Position numbers and translations under genes: made by a program. The notes below the pieces were generated by a model. The model was not told the origin of the DNA and did not search any database. It saw only the letters and a program-made list of their open reading frames with translations. A stretch of DNA of 64,000 nt, taken from UMGS172 sp964424555 (lineage in GTDB: Bacteria > Bacillota > Clostridia > Oscillospirales > Acutalibacteraceae). Each line of letters begins with the position of its first letter. Position 1 is the first letter of the stretch. Shown in pieces: positions 15,788 to 25,017 of the stretch. The stretch is taken from assembly GCA_964424555.1 (NCBI GenBank), contig CAYRIX010000005.1, positions 6,321 to 70,320 of the forward strand, written 5' to 3'.

Positions 15788-15868
15788 AACAACGGTCAGA
15801 GTAAATTGAAGCGTATAATCAACTGATTTCAGATATATAATCTTACGGTCACTTTCGGAGATGATAAA

Positions 15869-17008
15869 ATGCGTGTTTTGGTGGCTATAGACTCGTTTAA
15901 GGGTAGTCTTACCTCTTTACAGGCAGGCGAGGCTGTTAGGTCTGCTGTTCTGAAGCTTGACAGCACGGCTGAGGTTTTTGTGCGCCCGTTGGCCGACGGC
16001 GGCGAGGGAACGGTCGATGCGTTGGCACTGGGACTCGGTGGCAAAAAGGTGTCTGTAAGGGTTATGGGTCCGTTGCAATCACCGGTGACAGCGCAATACT
16101 GCATATTGAACGATGGCAAAACTGCTGTAATAGAGATGTCCTCTGCGGCAGGTATTACACTTGTCCCAACCGATAAGCGTGACCCGCTCTATACCACCAC
16201 ATACGGTGTGGGTGAGCTAATAAAGGATGCAATTAAAAGGGGATGCCGACGCTTTATCGTGGGTATCGGCGGCAGTGCTACCAATGATGGCGGCACAGGA
16301 ATGCTTTCAGCCTTGGGTTTTAAATTTCTTGATGCCGACGGTAATCCCATACCGCTCGGTGCTAAGGGGCTTGAGAGACTTGCTTCGATCTCTGCTGAAA
16401 ATACCTTGCCTGAGCTTTATGAATGTACCTTCCGTATTGCCTGTGACGTTACAAATCCCTTGTGCGGAAGCTACGGCTGCAGTGCTGTGTTTGGCCCTCA
16501 AAAGGGAGCAACCCCGCAAGACGTCGAATTGATGGACGGTTGGCTGCATAATTATGCTGTGTTGGCTAAAAAAGCATCTGACAAGGCCGATATGAACTAT
16601 AACGGCGCAGGTGCGGCAGGCGGCATGGGTTTTGCTTTTTTGTCGTTCACTAATTCCACTTTGGAGTCGGGTGTCAAGATAGTTCTGGAGGAGACACGGC
16701 TTGAGGAATACATAAAATCCTCCGACATAATAGTGACGGGTGAGGGCAGACTTGATTCTCAGACCGTAATGGGCAAAGCTCCTATAGGTGTTGCGAAGCT
16801 GTCCAAAAAGCACGGCAAGCCCGTTATCGCCTTTGCAGGCTGTGTTACCGATGATGCCGAAATATGCAACCGCTTTGGCATTGATGCTTATTTTTCTATA
16901 ACACCTGCTGCGATGGAGCTTGAAGAGGCACTGAATACCGATAATGCTTACCGTAATCTTTCAAATACTGCATATCAGGCATTCAGGCTAATAACGGCTG
17001 TAAAATAG
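15869..17008 (+). CDS. Glycerate kinase (GarK/GlxK family)
   Basis: Phosphorylates D-glycerate to 2- or 3-phosphoglycerate. The 379-residue protein has the family landmarks AIDSFKGSLTS at the N-terminus, RPLADGGEGTVDAL near residue 45, GGSATNDGGTGM near 140 and GEGRLDSQTVMGKAP near 290. Length is typical for type I glycerate kinases. It begins the operon that continues with an ECF S component and a LarA racemase, which suggests that glycerate or a related 2-hydroxy acid is the substrate handled here. Confidence 0.92.
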   Translation: MRVLVAIDSFKGSLTSLQAGEAVRSAVLKLDSTAEVFVRPLADGGEGTVDALALGLGGKKVSVRVMGPLQSPVTAQYCILNDGKTAVIEMSSAAGITLVPTDKRDPLYTTTYGVGELIKDAIKRGCRRFIVGIGGSATNDGGTGMLSALGFKFLDADGNPIPLGAKGLERLASISAENTLPELYECTFRIACDVTNPLCGSYGCSAVFGPQKGATPQDVELMDGWLHNYAVLAKKASDKADMNYNGAGAAGGMGFAFLSFTNSTLESGVKIVLEETRLEEYIKSSDIIVTGEGRLDSQTVMGKAPIGVAKLSKKHGKPVIAFAGCVTDDAEICNRFGIDAYFSITPAAMELEEALNTDNAYRNLSNTAYQAFRLITAVK

Positions 17009-17119
17009 ATAAGTCAGGTTAAGCTGAGTAAAAATATGCGTCGGTTATCGACGATAAAGCATCTCAATTATGCGGATCTAATATGGAAAAAACTTCACGA
17101 AACGGGAGTCGGAAATTTG

Positions 17120-17653
17120 ATGAAAAGCAATGCAATAAACAAAATGGTGCTCTCGGCGGTGTTTTTGAGCATAGGCATGGTTTTGCCGTTACTCACAATG
17201 CAGGCCAAGGAGATAGGAGACAGTCTGTTGCCGATGCATTTCCCTGTAATGCTGTGCGGACTTTTATGCGGTCCGTATTACGGGGGCTTTATTGGGCTTG
17301 TAATGCCTTTTTTGCGTTGGGCAGTTTTCGGAATGCCTAACATTTACCCTCAGGCGGTATGGATGGCGTTGGAGCTGTTTACTTACGGCTTGGTTATTGG
17401 TTTGGTTTACCGTGGCTTCAAGCAAAAGAGCATTGTAGGTGTGTATATAAGCCTTATTGTCGCAATGCTTTCGGGACGTGTAGTATGGGGTGCTGCCAAG
17501 GCGGTTCTGCTGGGTGTAGGTGGCAAGCCTTTCACCTTTTCAATGTTTGTCGCAGGCGGTTTTATTGATGCTGCGCTTGGTATAATTCTACAACTTATTT
17601 TAATACCGTTAATCATAACGGTGCTAAGGAGGATAAAACATGGCAAAGGTTAG
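17120..17653 (+). CDS. ECF transporter S component
   Basis: A 177-residue integral membrane protein with about six helices and the S-component pattern MHFPVMLCGLLCGPYYGGFIGL. It would capture a small molecule and dock on the shared EcfAA'T module, none of which is in the window. GGGAG lies 11 bp upstream of ATG 17120; a longer frame from 17036 would add 28 hydrophilic residues and lacks a good binding site. Its last 14 bp overlap the larA-like gene. I cannot name the ligand; the neighbours suggest a hydroxy acid, or a vitamin such as the nicotinate precursor of the nickel-pincer cofactor. Both are inferences. Confidence 0.85.
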   Translation: MKSNAINKMVLSAVFLSIGMVLPLLTMQAKEIGDSLLPMHFPVMLCGLLCGPYYGGFIGLVMPFLRWAVFGMPNIYPQAVWMALELFTYGLVIGLVYRGFKQKSIVGVYISLIVAMLSGRVVWGAAKAVLLGVGGKPFTFSMFVAGGFIDAALGIILQLILIPLIITVLRRIKHGKG

Positions 17654-18917
17654 CTTTCCTTACGGTAAGGAGTTTTTGGAGTATGATTTCGATGAAAGAC
17701 AGCTTATTGGAGTGTTAGAGTCATCCATAGAGGAGTACAAGCCCGACTCGACGGCTGAGGAGCTTGTGAAAAAGGCAATGGAACACCCTGTCGGTTCGCC
17801 TAAATTGTCTCAGTTGGCAAGGAACAAGAAAAATATTGTCATTATAGCAAGTGACCACACCCGCCCTGTGCCGAGCAGGGTCATAATTCCTCCGATGCTC
17901 GAGGAGATAAGGCAGGTCAATCCCGATGCTGAGATCACTATCCTTATTGCAACAGGCTGTCACCGAGGAACAACAAAGGATGAGCTCGTTGACAAGTTTG
18001 GTGAGGAGGTCTTAAAGCAGGTCAATATTTATGTGCATGACTGTGATGAGCGTGAAAAGCTTGTGCATATCGGTCGTCTGCCGTCGGGTGGTGATTGCGA
18101 GGTCAATTCCATAGCCGTCAATGCCGACCTTCTTATAGCCGAGGGCTTTATCGAGCCGCACTTTTTCGCAGGCTTTTCGGGCGGCAGAAAGAGTGTTTTG
18201 CCAGGTGTCTGCGGACGCAAGACGGTGCTCGCCAATCATTGCGCCGAGTTTATTGCCGACCCTAAAGCCAGAACAGGCATTTTAGAGGGAAATCCCATTC
18301 ACCGTGATATGCTGTGGGCGGCTGAAAAGGCAAAGCTCAGCTATGTGGTCAATGTTGTGCTCAATGCCGAGAAGAAGGTTATTTATGCTGTCGCAGGCGA
18401 TACCTTCGAGGCACATAAAAAGGGTACTGAATTTTTGAGTGAGCTTTGCGGTGCTAAAGCTATGCCTGCAGATATAGTGTTGACTACCAATGGCGGATAT
18501 CCGCTGGACCAAAATGTTTATCAGTCGGTCAAGGGTATGACGGCGGCCGAGGTAACCGTTAAGGACGGCGGAGTAATTATCATGATGGCGAAGTGCAACG
18601 ACGGTGTCGGAGGCGATCATTTTTATCACCAAATGGCTGACGAGCCGAGCCTTTCAAACATCATGGATGAGCTGATGGCACGTGGTCGACTTGAGACCCT
18701 GCCTGACCAATGGATGACACAAATACTGACCCGTATTCTGCTAAAGGCAAGTGTAGTTTATGTGTCGGAAATGCCTGATGATACCGTTCGGGCCATGCAT
18801 ATGATTCCTGCACATTCCATTAGTGAGGCAATGCAAAAGGCCAAAGAAATATTGGGCCGTGATGAGGTTACAGTCACAGCTATCCCCGATGGAGTAGCGG
18901 TGATAGTAAAGTCCTGA
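17640..18917 (+). CDS. larA: LarA-family nickel-dependent 2-hydroxyacid racemase
   Basis: Interconverts D/L 2-hydroxy acids with the covalently tethered nickel-pincer nucleotide. The 425-residue protein keeps every key residue at the numbering of Lactobacillus plantarum LarA: D72 and R75 (SDHTRP), H108 (GCHRG), H174 (EPHFFAGFSGG), K184 that anchors the cofactor, H200, Q295 and K298. LarA homologues vary in substrate (lactate, malate, gluconate and others). Next to a glycerate kinase, a glycerate-type substrate is plausible but inferred. Cofactor genes larB, larC and larE are not in the window. Its ATG overlaps the S-component gene and uses AAGGAGGA. Confidence 0.88.
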   Translation: MAKVSFPYGKEFLEYDFDERQLIGVLESSIEEYKPDSTAEELVKKAMEHPVGSPKLSQLARNKKNIVIIASDHTRPVPSRVIIPPMLEEIRQVNPDAEITILIATGCHRGTTKDELVDKFGEEVLKQVNIYVHDCDEREKLVHIGRLPSGGDCEVNSIAVNADLLIAEGFIEPHFFAGFSGGRKSVLPGVCGRKTVLANHCAEFIADPKARTGILEGNPIHRDMLWAAEKAKLSYVVNVVLNAEKKVIYAVAGDTFEAHKKGTEFLSELCGAKAMPADIVLTTNGGYPLDQNVYQSVKGMTAAEVTVKDGGVIIMMAKCNDGVGGDHFYHQMADEPSLSNIMDELMARGRLETLPDQWMTQILTRILLKASVVYVSEMPDDTVRAMHMIPAHSISEAMQKAKEILGRDEVTVTAIPDGVAVIVKS

Positions 18918-18958
18918 TTGGCTGTTATAATGCGTTAAAAAAGTTTGAATAAAGTTAA

Positions 18959-18999
18959 AACGGGTAACGGTGGAGTCATGTTCACCGTTACCCGTTTTT
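18959..18999 (+). terminator. Terminator after the larA operon
   Basis: AACGGGTAACGGTG (18959-18972) pairs with CACCGTTACCCGTT (18983-18996), then TTT. Confidence 0.88.
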
Positions 19000-19036
19000 C
19001 TGTCTTGCATAGTATGTAGAAAAAGGGGGTTATTTT

Positions 19037-19519
19037 ATGAGAGAGGTGGCTTATAACCGTTCGTGGGCGGTGTCATATGCGAGGAAGTGGGCGTTAGGGC
19101 GCAATCCTGCATTTTACGACTTTCAAGATATCGGGGGCGATTGTACCAATTTCGCCTCACAGTGCATATATGCAGGAGCAGGTGTCATGAATTACACACC
19201 TGAGGTAGGGTGGTTTTATCGCTCGGCCAATGACCGTACACCGTCGTGGACGGGTGTTGAGTATCTATACGATTTTCTTGTCAACAATACTTCGGTCGGT
19301 CCGTTTGGACGAGAGGTATCCCAAAATGAAATAATGGTCGGTGATATTGTGCAATTAGGCCGTTCAAACGGCGATTTCTATCATACGCCCGTCATTGTGG
19401 CGGTGCAACCGAGGATATTGGTGGCGGCGCACACATATGATGTGCTGGATAAGCCGTTGGACGCTTATGACTACGATGTTGCAAGATTTATCCATATTGA
19501 AGGTGTTCGGATCTGGTGA
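19037..19519 (+). CDS. Amidase_6-domain protein
   Basis: A 160-residue stand-alone putative amidase/NlpC-like domain. The signature YNRSWAVSYARKWA at the start and GGDCTNFASQC near residue 36 carry the presumed catalytic Cys; HTPVIV near 114 supplies the His. Family members are found in Firmicute secreted or spore-associated proteins and are thought to act on amide bonds. No signal peptide is present, so it may work in the cytoplasm, mother cell or spore. AGGGGG precedes the ATG. It stands alone between two terminators. Confidence 0.8.
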   Translation: MREVAYNRSWAVSYARKWALGRNPAFYDFQDIGGDCTNFASQCIYAGAGVMNYTPEVGWFYRSANDRTPSWTGVEYLYDFLVNNTSVGPFGREVSQNEIMVGDIVQLGRSNGDFYHTPVIVAVQPRILVAAHTYDVLDKPLDAYDYDVARFIHIEGVRIW

Positions 19520-19664
19520 CACAACTGTCGTAAATATTTTGAACCTTCGGGTGAGAAAATGCTCTCACGGTCGTTTCAGTAAACGCTTTTGATATACTAT
19601 TTGAAAAAGATATAGATTTATGGTATATTTAAAACCGATTAAAAGAATAGTGGATGTAAAATTC

Positions 19665-19702
19665 AAAAAGCTCGGCAGGGAAGTCCCTGCCGAGCTTTTT
19701 TT
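19665..19702. terminator. Bidirectional terminator
   Basis: AAAAAGCTCGGCAGGG (19665-19680) pairs perfectly with CCCTGCCGAGCTTTTT (19685-19700), with T-runs on both strands. It ends the minus-strand ABC operon and may end the amidase transcript. Confidence 0.88.
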
Positions 19703-19757
19703 CTTTAACACTAATTCGATTTTAATAACAATTATCAATGTGAGAAAGCGTTTTAAG

Positions 19758-21947
19758 TTACTTGTTTCTTCTTCCGTTCATTTCAAGCTGAGCCATAACG
19801 AGGCCAAAGTATATACCTTTTTGTTTTAGCAGGTCGTTGTGACTGCCAAGCTCGGCAATTCGGTGGTCGTTTATGACCGCAATTCGGTCGGCACAACGCA
19901 GGGTGGACAGTCGGTGGGCAATGGCAAAGGTCGTTCTGCCCTTGCGCAACCGTTCAAGGGCCTGCTGAACCTGATATTCGCTTTCGGTATCGAGTGCAGA
20001 TGTCGCTTCATCGAGAATAAGTATCTTGGGGTCACCAAGAATGGCTCGGGCGATGGCGATACGCTGTTTTTCACCGCCCGACAGCATGTGACCTTTTTCG
20101 CCAATGTAGGTGTTGTATCCGTCAGGTAGCCTGCAGATAAACTCATGTGCATTGGCGCTTTTGGCTGCTTTTATGACATCTTCGAGCGAAGCGTCGGGAT
20201 TGGCGAAGCGGATGTTATCAAGCACCGTGCCTGCAAATAAAAATGTCTCCTGCAGTACGACGCCGATTTGTCGGTGATAATCGGCAGGGTCATAGCTTCT
20301 TATATCAATACCGTCAACCGATATGCTTCCCTCATTAACATCGTACAACCTCATGATAAGGTTGATAAGCGTTGATTTACCTGTACCCGATGCACCGACA
20401 AGGCCAATCATTTCGCCCTGCTTTACATCAAGGGTTATTCCGTCAAGCACCAGCTCGTGTGAGTTGTAGCCAAACACGACATCTTTTATGGAAACATTAC
20501 CGTCGATGTCTCGCTTGACGGCGTTCTCACAAGCGACGATTTCGGGCTTTTCATCAAGAATATCATAGATTCGGTCAAGGCTGGTGGTCATGTTTACTAT
20601 TTGCCTCGGCAAAAATGACATCCAGCTTAAAGGGCCTAACAGCATGCCTGTGTAGGATACAAACTGCATAAGACTTCCCGGTGTCATCTCACCGTTGAGA
20701 ACATCTAAACCGCCTATATATACTATGATATAGGTGCTGAACGACAGAAGTAATGACAGTATGGGGAAAACTGTGGCAAAAAATTTTTCATTTCTTCGCT
20801 GAACAGCGGCAAATTCATCATTCAGCGCATCAAACTGCTTTATCTCCGACTCCTCACGTCCGTAGGATTTTACGATTCTGATTCCCGACAAAACATCCTG
20901 AAGCTTGTTTTGCGTGCGGTCGCCCTTGCGTCGCTGACGGTGGTATATTTTTCGTATGTAGGGCCAGAAGGTTCTTGCAAAGATAAGTATCAGCGGTGCA
21001 AAAACAAAAGCGGCGAGTGCAAGCTTCCAATTAAGCACCAGCATAAGTATTGCCAAGGCTATCAAGGTCACCAACTGTGAAAACATGTTGCAGAAGCTGT
21101 TGGTAAAAAAGGTTCTGATATTCATGGTGTCGCTGAAAACACGCTCAAGCAGTTCCCCTGTATTACGTTTGTGTAAAAACGACATCGATAAGCTTTGAAT
21201 ATGGGTACTGAGCTTGGAACGGAGCTGATAGCTTATCTTCATTCCCAAACGGCTACCCAAAAAGGACCGCAAAAGATGCCCGAACATTGTAATCAGCGTT
21301 ATGCACAGGTAGATTGAAATAAAGAGCGCAATGTCTTTTATGGTGCCTTCGCCTGCCGACAGATATCCGTCAACAAACCAGCGCACCAAAAACTGCTGCC
21401 CGAGACTTACGGCTGTAAGTGTCAGCATTATTGCAAAGATCAGACCCAATATCGGCCAATGCGGACGGCAGATATCAAGGACTCTGCTAACGCTTCGGCT
21501 TTTTTTGTTGCATTTGGGACAATGTCCCGCACCGTTAAGCACTCGGCCACAGAGGGGACAGCTTTTCTCTCGGTCATTGTTTGTAATAACACGGTCGGTT
21601 TTGCCGTCGATAAACAGCCTCACGCCTCTTGCCAAACAGGCCATCTGGGTCGAGGAGCTTCGAGTGAAACGAGCAACAATGTACTCGTCACCGCTTTTGG
21701 TAACGGTCAAAAGTCCGCTGTCGATCTGACTGCGTATCTGTACCTTTTCACAGTCGGCAATGCTTATTAAATTTTGCTGTTCGCCGTAGAATGTGAACAG
21801 AATCGACTTGGTGGCACCGACGTAAAAGCTTTCGGTAAACTGTCCGTCGAGATCAATATCGGGACGAACGCAGTATACAGGTGTTTCGTCGGTATGTGCT
21901 TTGAGCCGTTCGCTTAAAGCTTTTGGAAGAGGTATGTTTAGATTCAT
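19758..21947 (-). CDS. ABC exporter half with N-terminal zinc ribbon
   Basis: A 729-residue fused membrane/ATPase exporter half. An unusual N-terminal region of about 150 residues contains a beta-rich domain and a zinc ribbon (C130, C133, C143, C146: CPLCGR and CPKCNK). A six-helix type IV membrane domain and a full ATPase follow: Walker A GASGTGKST, signature LSGGEKQRIAIARA, Walker B ILILDEATSALD with the catalytic Glu. It is the third gene of a minus-strand operon with a DUF1854 protein and a second half-transporter, and presumably forms a heterodimer with the latter. Substrate unknown. Confidence 0.9.
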   Translation of the reverse strand: MNLNIPLPKALSERLKAHTDETPVYCVRPDIDLDGQFTESFYVGATKSILFTFYGEQQNLISIADCEKVQIRSQIDSGLLTVTKSGDEYIVARFTRSSSTQMACLARGVRLFIDGKTDRVITNNDREKSCPLCGRVLNGAGHCPKCNKKSRSVSRVLDICRPHWPILGLIFAIMLTLTAVSLGQQFLVRWFVDGYLSAGEGTIKDIALFISIYLCITLITMFGHLLRSFLGSRLGMKISYQLRSKLSTHIQSLSMSFLHKRNTGELLERVFSDTMNIRTFFTNSFCNMFSQLVTLIALAILMLVLNWKLALAAFVFAPLILIFARTFWPYIRKIYHRQRRKGDRTQNKLQDVLSGIRIVKSYGREESEIKQFDALNDEFAAVQRRNEKFFATVFPILSLLLSFSTYIIVYIGGLDVLNGEMTPGSLMQFVSYTGMLLGPLSWMSFLPRQIVNMTTSLDRIYDILDEKPEIVACENAVKRDIDGNVSIKDVVFGYNSHELVLDGITLDVKQGEMIGLVGASGTGKSTLINLIMRLYDVNEGSISVDGIDIRSYDPADYHRQIGVVLQETFLFAGTVLDNIRFANPDASLEDVIKAAKSANAHEFICRLPDGYNTYIGEKGHMLSGGEKQRIAIARAILGDPKILILDEATSALDTESEYQVQQALERLRKGRTTFAIAHRLSTLRCADRIAVINDHRIAELGSHNDLLKQKGIYFGLVMAQLEMNGRRNK

Positions 21948-21956
21948 AACTGTCCT

Positions 21957-22514
21957 TTACAAATAAAGATCTAACTTTTTAAGCTCCTTATCGCTGAGCT
22001 TCTCAAGATCCTCAATAATATAACGGTTTTCGTTGGAGTCCTTTACAATAACTCCGCTGCCGTGACGTATAACAGCACCTGCCGAACCCGAAGAGCTGGC
22101 AAATTTGGCATTGCCCTTATCGGTCTCCACCGTCCAATAGGTGTAGCCGTACTCCTCCTTAACGGCGATTATCTTGGTTATCTTGGGCATAAAATAACGG
22201 AGCTTTAGCTGTTTTGATATCAGTTCTACGGTCTTTTCATCAAAATCAGAAAGCTTTTCAATGAGACCGAGCTCCTCCTGCTTGCCGTCAGGCGATCTTA
22301 CTGATAAGAATTCATCAGCGTCGCTTAGCGGAAAGGTACGGATTATATTGATGTGACCGTGGTCTTGGCCATTTACCGAAACGGCAACAAATCCACCAAC
22401 AGTTTCGTAAAATCGGGCATTATCAGGGGTTAAAATATTCATCGCAAGCAGCTTGTCGACCTTTTCTCCCTCGGTCTTCAAAATATTGTCCTTCAAAGCG
22501 GTCACTCCTTTCAT
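21957..22514 (-). CDS. DUF1854 family protein
   Basis: A 185-residue cytoplasmic protein that resembles the DUF1854 family, which elsewhere sits beside ABC exporters, including ones annotated as cyanophycin-associated. Recognisable features are ILTPDNARFYETVGGFVAV near the N-terminus and RYFMPKITKIIAVKEEYGYTYW in the middle, followed by a short strand-rich end (RYIIEDLEKLSDKELKKLDLYL-like tail). Its ATG overlaps the stop of the upstream exporter gene by four bases (ATGA), indicating translational coupling. Function is unknown; an accessory role for the exporter pair is inferred. No cyanophycin synthetase or cyanophycinase is in the window. Confidence 0.7.
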   Translation of the reverse strand: MKGVTALKDNILKTEGEKVDKLLAMNILTPDNARFYETVGGFVAVSVNGQDHGHINIIRTFPLSDADEFLSVRSPDGKQEELGLIEKLSDFDEKTVELISKQLKLRYFMPKITKIIAVKEEYGYTYWTVETDKGNAKFASSSGSAGAVIRHGSGVIVKDSNENRYIIEDLEKLSDKELKKLDLYL

Positions 22515-24853
22515 TCACCTATTCCACGGAATTTAAGTGCTTCATTCTGGATCTGTACGAGCTTGAAATAGGTTCCTTTTTTTCGTATAAGCTCGTCATG
22601 GGTACCCTCCTCGACCAGCTTGCCATCCTCAATGACAATAAGTTGGTCGGCGTCCCTCAAGGTTGAGATTCGGTGCGCAATGGAAAGGGTAGTTCTGCCT
22701 TCCTTCAAGCTCTCCAGCGCCGATTGAATATTGCGCTCTGTCTCGGTATCTACTGCGGCAGTTGCCTCGTCCAAGATCAAAATTTTGGGGTCGGCGAGAA
22801 TGGCACGGGCAATAGATATTCTTTGTCTTTCTCCGCCCGAAAGGCTTCGTCCACCCGTCCCGACAAGAGTGTCATAGCCGTCGGGTAGCTTGCAGATGAA
22901 ATCGTGAGCAAAAGCGGCATAGGCGGCACTCAGTACGGCTCGGCGGTCGGCCTCGGGGTTGGCATAAGCGATGTTATCGAAAATGGTACCTCTGAAAATA
23001 TAGGTCTCCTGACTTACCAATGCCACCGACCGACGGATATCGGCAAAGGACATGTCACGCAGATCGATACCGTCGAGGTAAATATGACCCGAATCAGGGT
23101 CATAAAGTCTTGTGATAAGGTTGGCCAATGTGGATTTGCCTGCACCCGATTTTCCTACGATACCGAGCATCTGACCAGCCTTTATAGTGAGTGAAATGTC
23201 CTTTATAACCTCTCGGTTTTCCTCATATCCAAAGGTGACATTTTCGAGCTTAAGTTCACCCTTGACATCTTTATTTTCAACGGTAGAGGCAGCCTCAACT
23301 ACATCGGGCTTGGCATCGATTATCTCAAAAATACGTTGCGCTGAGTTCATGGAGGATGACCACCAACGGAATATATGCGCAAAGAAGTTGGCAGGGTCGC
23401 CCAGTAAGGAAACATAGCCGGTAAAGGTCAATAATTCACCGTAGCTCATCTGAGGCTTAAATACGGCCAAAACAAAGCACACACCTACGCCCCACACCAG
23501 CAGAGCGGTCAGCGATTTGGCAATTTCGTACAGTGCGCTGAATTTTATGTCAAACTTCATGGCGCTGTACTGTGCTTCATAGGTGCGGTCGTTTTCTGTG
23601 CCCAAAGACTTATCCTCATGTGCCTCCATTCCAAAGGCACGGACAACACGTGCACCAACAAGGTTGTCATTAAATCTTGCACGGTAGTCTCTTGAGGTCT
23701 GATGCATTTTACTGTTATAATGCCACATTTTAGGTTGGAGCTTAACGCTTATTACAGCGGCTATCGGCAAGGATACTACTGCTGTCAGAGCCAATACCCA
23801 GTTGGTCGTGAACATTACAATAAACGAGAAGCACAGCGTGAAGAGATTGGGCAAAACATAGGGGATGCCGTCAATAAATATGTCGGATACCTGATTAGCG
23901 TCCGAGGTGATACGTGTCATGAGTCCGCCTGTGCGTTTGTTGGTGAAAAACGACACCGACAAGGACTGTATCGAGCCGAACACCTTTTTCTTAATGGTGC
24001 TGACAACGGTGGGTACGACCTTGGCAACGGCACGGCCCTGAATAATGCCGAAAAACTGTTGCAGCAGCTTACAGCCTGCCATTGTGAGGGCAAGCAGACC
24101 TAAAAGTACAGCAAAATCCTTAAACGGGAGCTTGGACAGTATTGAGACACTTTGGTTTTTACCCAGTATTCCGTCATATAAAATACTGCCGTTGAGATAC
24201 GGCCATACCGTTGACATTACGGCGGTCAGCACGCTCATGAGACACATCAGAAGTATCTGCGGAATAAACGGCTTGAAAAACGAGCCAAGTCTAAAGAATA
24301 TCCGACGCTTGTCCATGCATTTTGGACATACCTTGCGGTTGGGGTTGGGGTAGCGATGTCCGCATTTGGGACATTTCTCGATCCGTTCCTCACGGTACAG
24401 CTTTTCCTCGGGTATCTCTTTGCCCTCACTCAAAAGCCTTAACAGCTCGCAAAGCCGACTGACAGCGCCCTTGTAGGCGTTGGTGTAGGCACATAAAGGA
24501 CGCTCCACACCGTCAATTTCCACCCTTAATATGCCGCCTACGACCAGCGAATCGGTTGCAGGCTTACTGAGACGGCTTACTGCGTAGCTTTCAAAGTCAT
24601 AGCTGCTCCAATTCCTCTCACGCTTAGGCGACGGAACATTCTTCACAAGCTCGGGTGTTATTTGGTTAGCAGTACCTATTATCAAGGCCTTGTCTGTAAG
24701 TATCAGAACGTGATGCTTAAACTCGCACTGCATATTCATATCAGCCTCGGCGAAAATCAGTGTTTTGCCGCAAAGCAGGTCTTTTTCAGATAATAGCTTA
24801 TTAAGCTTTTCAGGCATCAAAGAGAGCATACGCCGTTCGTTCAAGCTTATCAC
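22511..24853 (-). CDS. ABC exporter half with PH-like and zinc-ribbon N-terminus
   Basis: A 780-residue half-transporter, first gene of its operon. Residues about 15-140 form a beta-rich region (HHVLILTDKALIIG resembles bacterial PH-like domains), then a zinc ribbon with C161, C164, C176 and C179 (CPKCGH, CPKC). The membrane domain spans about 195-480 and the ATPase about 530-775: GKSGAGKST, LSGGERQRISIARA, ILILDEATAAVD. Both ATPase sites of the presumed heterodimer are canonical. The promoter is visible upstream. The extra N-terminal modules, shared by both halves, suggest metal- or substrate-sensing; that is inference. Confidence 0.9.
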   Translation of the reverse strand: MISLNERRMLSLMPEKLNKLLSEKDLLCGKTLIFAEADMNMQCEFKHHVLILTDKALIIGTANQITPELVKNVPSPKRERNWSSYDFESYAVSRLSKPATDSLVVGGILRVEIDGVERPLCAYTNAYKGAVSRLCELLRLLSEGKEIPEEKLYREERIEKCPKCGHRYPNPNRKVCPKCMDKRRIFFRLGSFFKPFIPQILLMCLMSVLTAVMSTVWPYLNGSILYDGILGKNQSVSILSKLPFKDFAVLLGLLALTMAGCKLLQQFFGIIQGRAVAKVVPTVVSTIKKKVFGSIQSLSVSFFTNKRTGGLMTRITSDANQVSDIFIDGIPYVLPNLFTLCFSFIVMFTTNWVLALTAVVSLPIAAVISVKLQPKMWHYNSKMHQTSRDYRARFNDNLVGARVVRAFGMEAHEDKSLGTENDRTYEAQYSAMKFDIKFSALYEIAKSLTALLVWGVGVCFVLAVFKPQMSYGELLTFTGYVSLLGDPANFFAHIFRWWSSSMNSAQRIFEIIDAKPDVVEAASTVENKDVKGELKLENVTFGYEENREVIKDISLTIKAGQMLGIVGKSGAGKSTLANLITRLYDPDSGHIYLDGIDLRDMSFADIRRSVALVSQETYIFRGTIFDNIAYANPEADRRAVLSAAYAAFAHDFICKLPDGYDTLVGTGGRSLSGGERQRISIARAILADPKILILDEATAAVDTETERNIQSALESLKEGRTTLSIAHRISTLRDADQLIVIEDGKLVEEGTHDELIRKKGTYFKLVQIQNEALKFRGIGE

Positions 24854-24899
24854 CGTCCCTTCGTTTTAACACAATAGCAAGCTATTTTCTTTAATAATT

Positions 24900-24928
24900 A
24901 GAATAACACAAACAGCCCATCTTGTCAA
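24900..24928 (-). promoter_or_regulatory. Promoter of the ABC/DUF1854 operon
   Basis: On the minus strand, TTGACA (24928-24923), a 17-bp spacer, and TATTCT (24905-24900). Confidence 0.65.
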
Positions 24929-24975
24929 CGAAAGACCGATTATTGAGGCTTCATTTGTGCGAGTTGAAATTCAGC

Positions 24976-25005
24976 TAAAAAACAAAACAGCCCGAAGGCT
25001 GTTTT
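24976..25005 (-). terminator. Terminator of the nagA operon
   Basis: On the minus strand AAAACAGCC pairs with GGCTGTTTT around TTCG, followed by GTTTTTT. It lies directly after the oxidoreductase remnant. Confidence 0.85.
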
Positions 25006-25017
25006 GAGGATTAAATG

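Noticed and set aside
17009..17119. A riboswitch ahead of the ECF S component at 17120
   Set aside because: Only a small CGTCG/CGACG stem is seen; no known aptamer pattern could be matched.
22511..24853. Multidrug resistance label for the ABC exporter pair
   Set aside because: The half-transporter fold alone does not define substrates, and the extra modules and DUF1854 partner point to something else.
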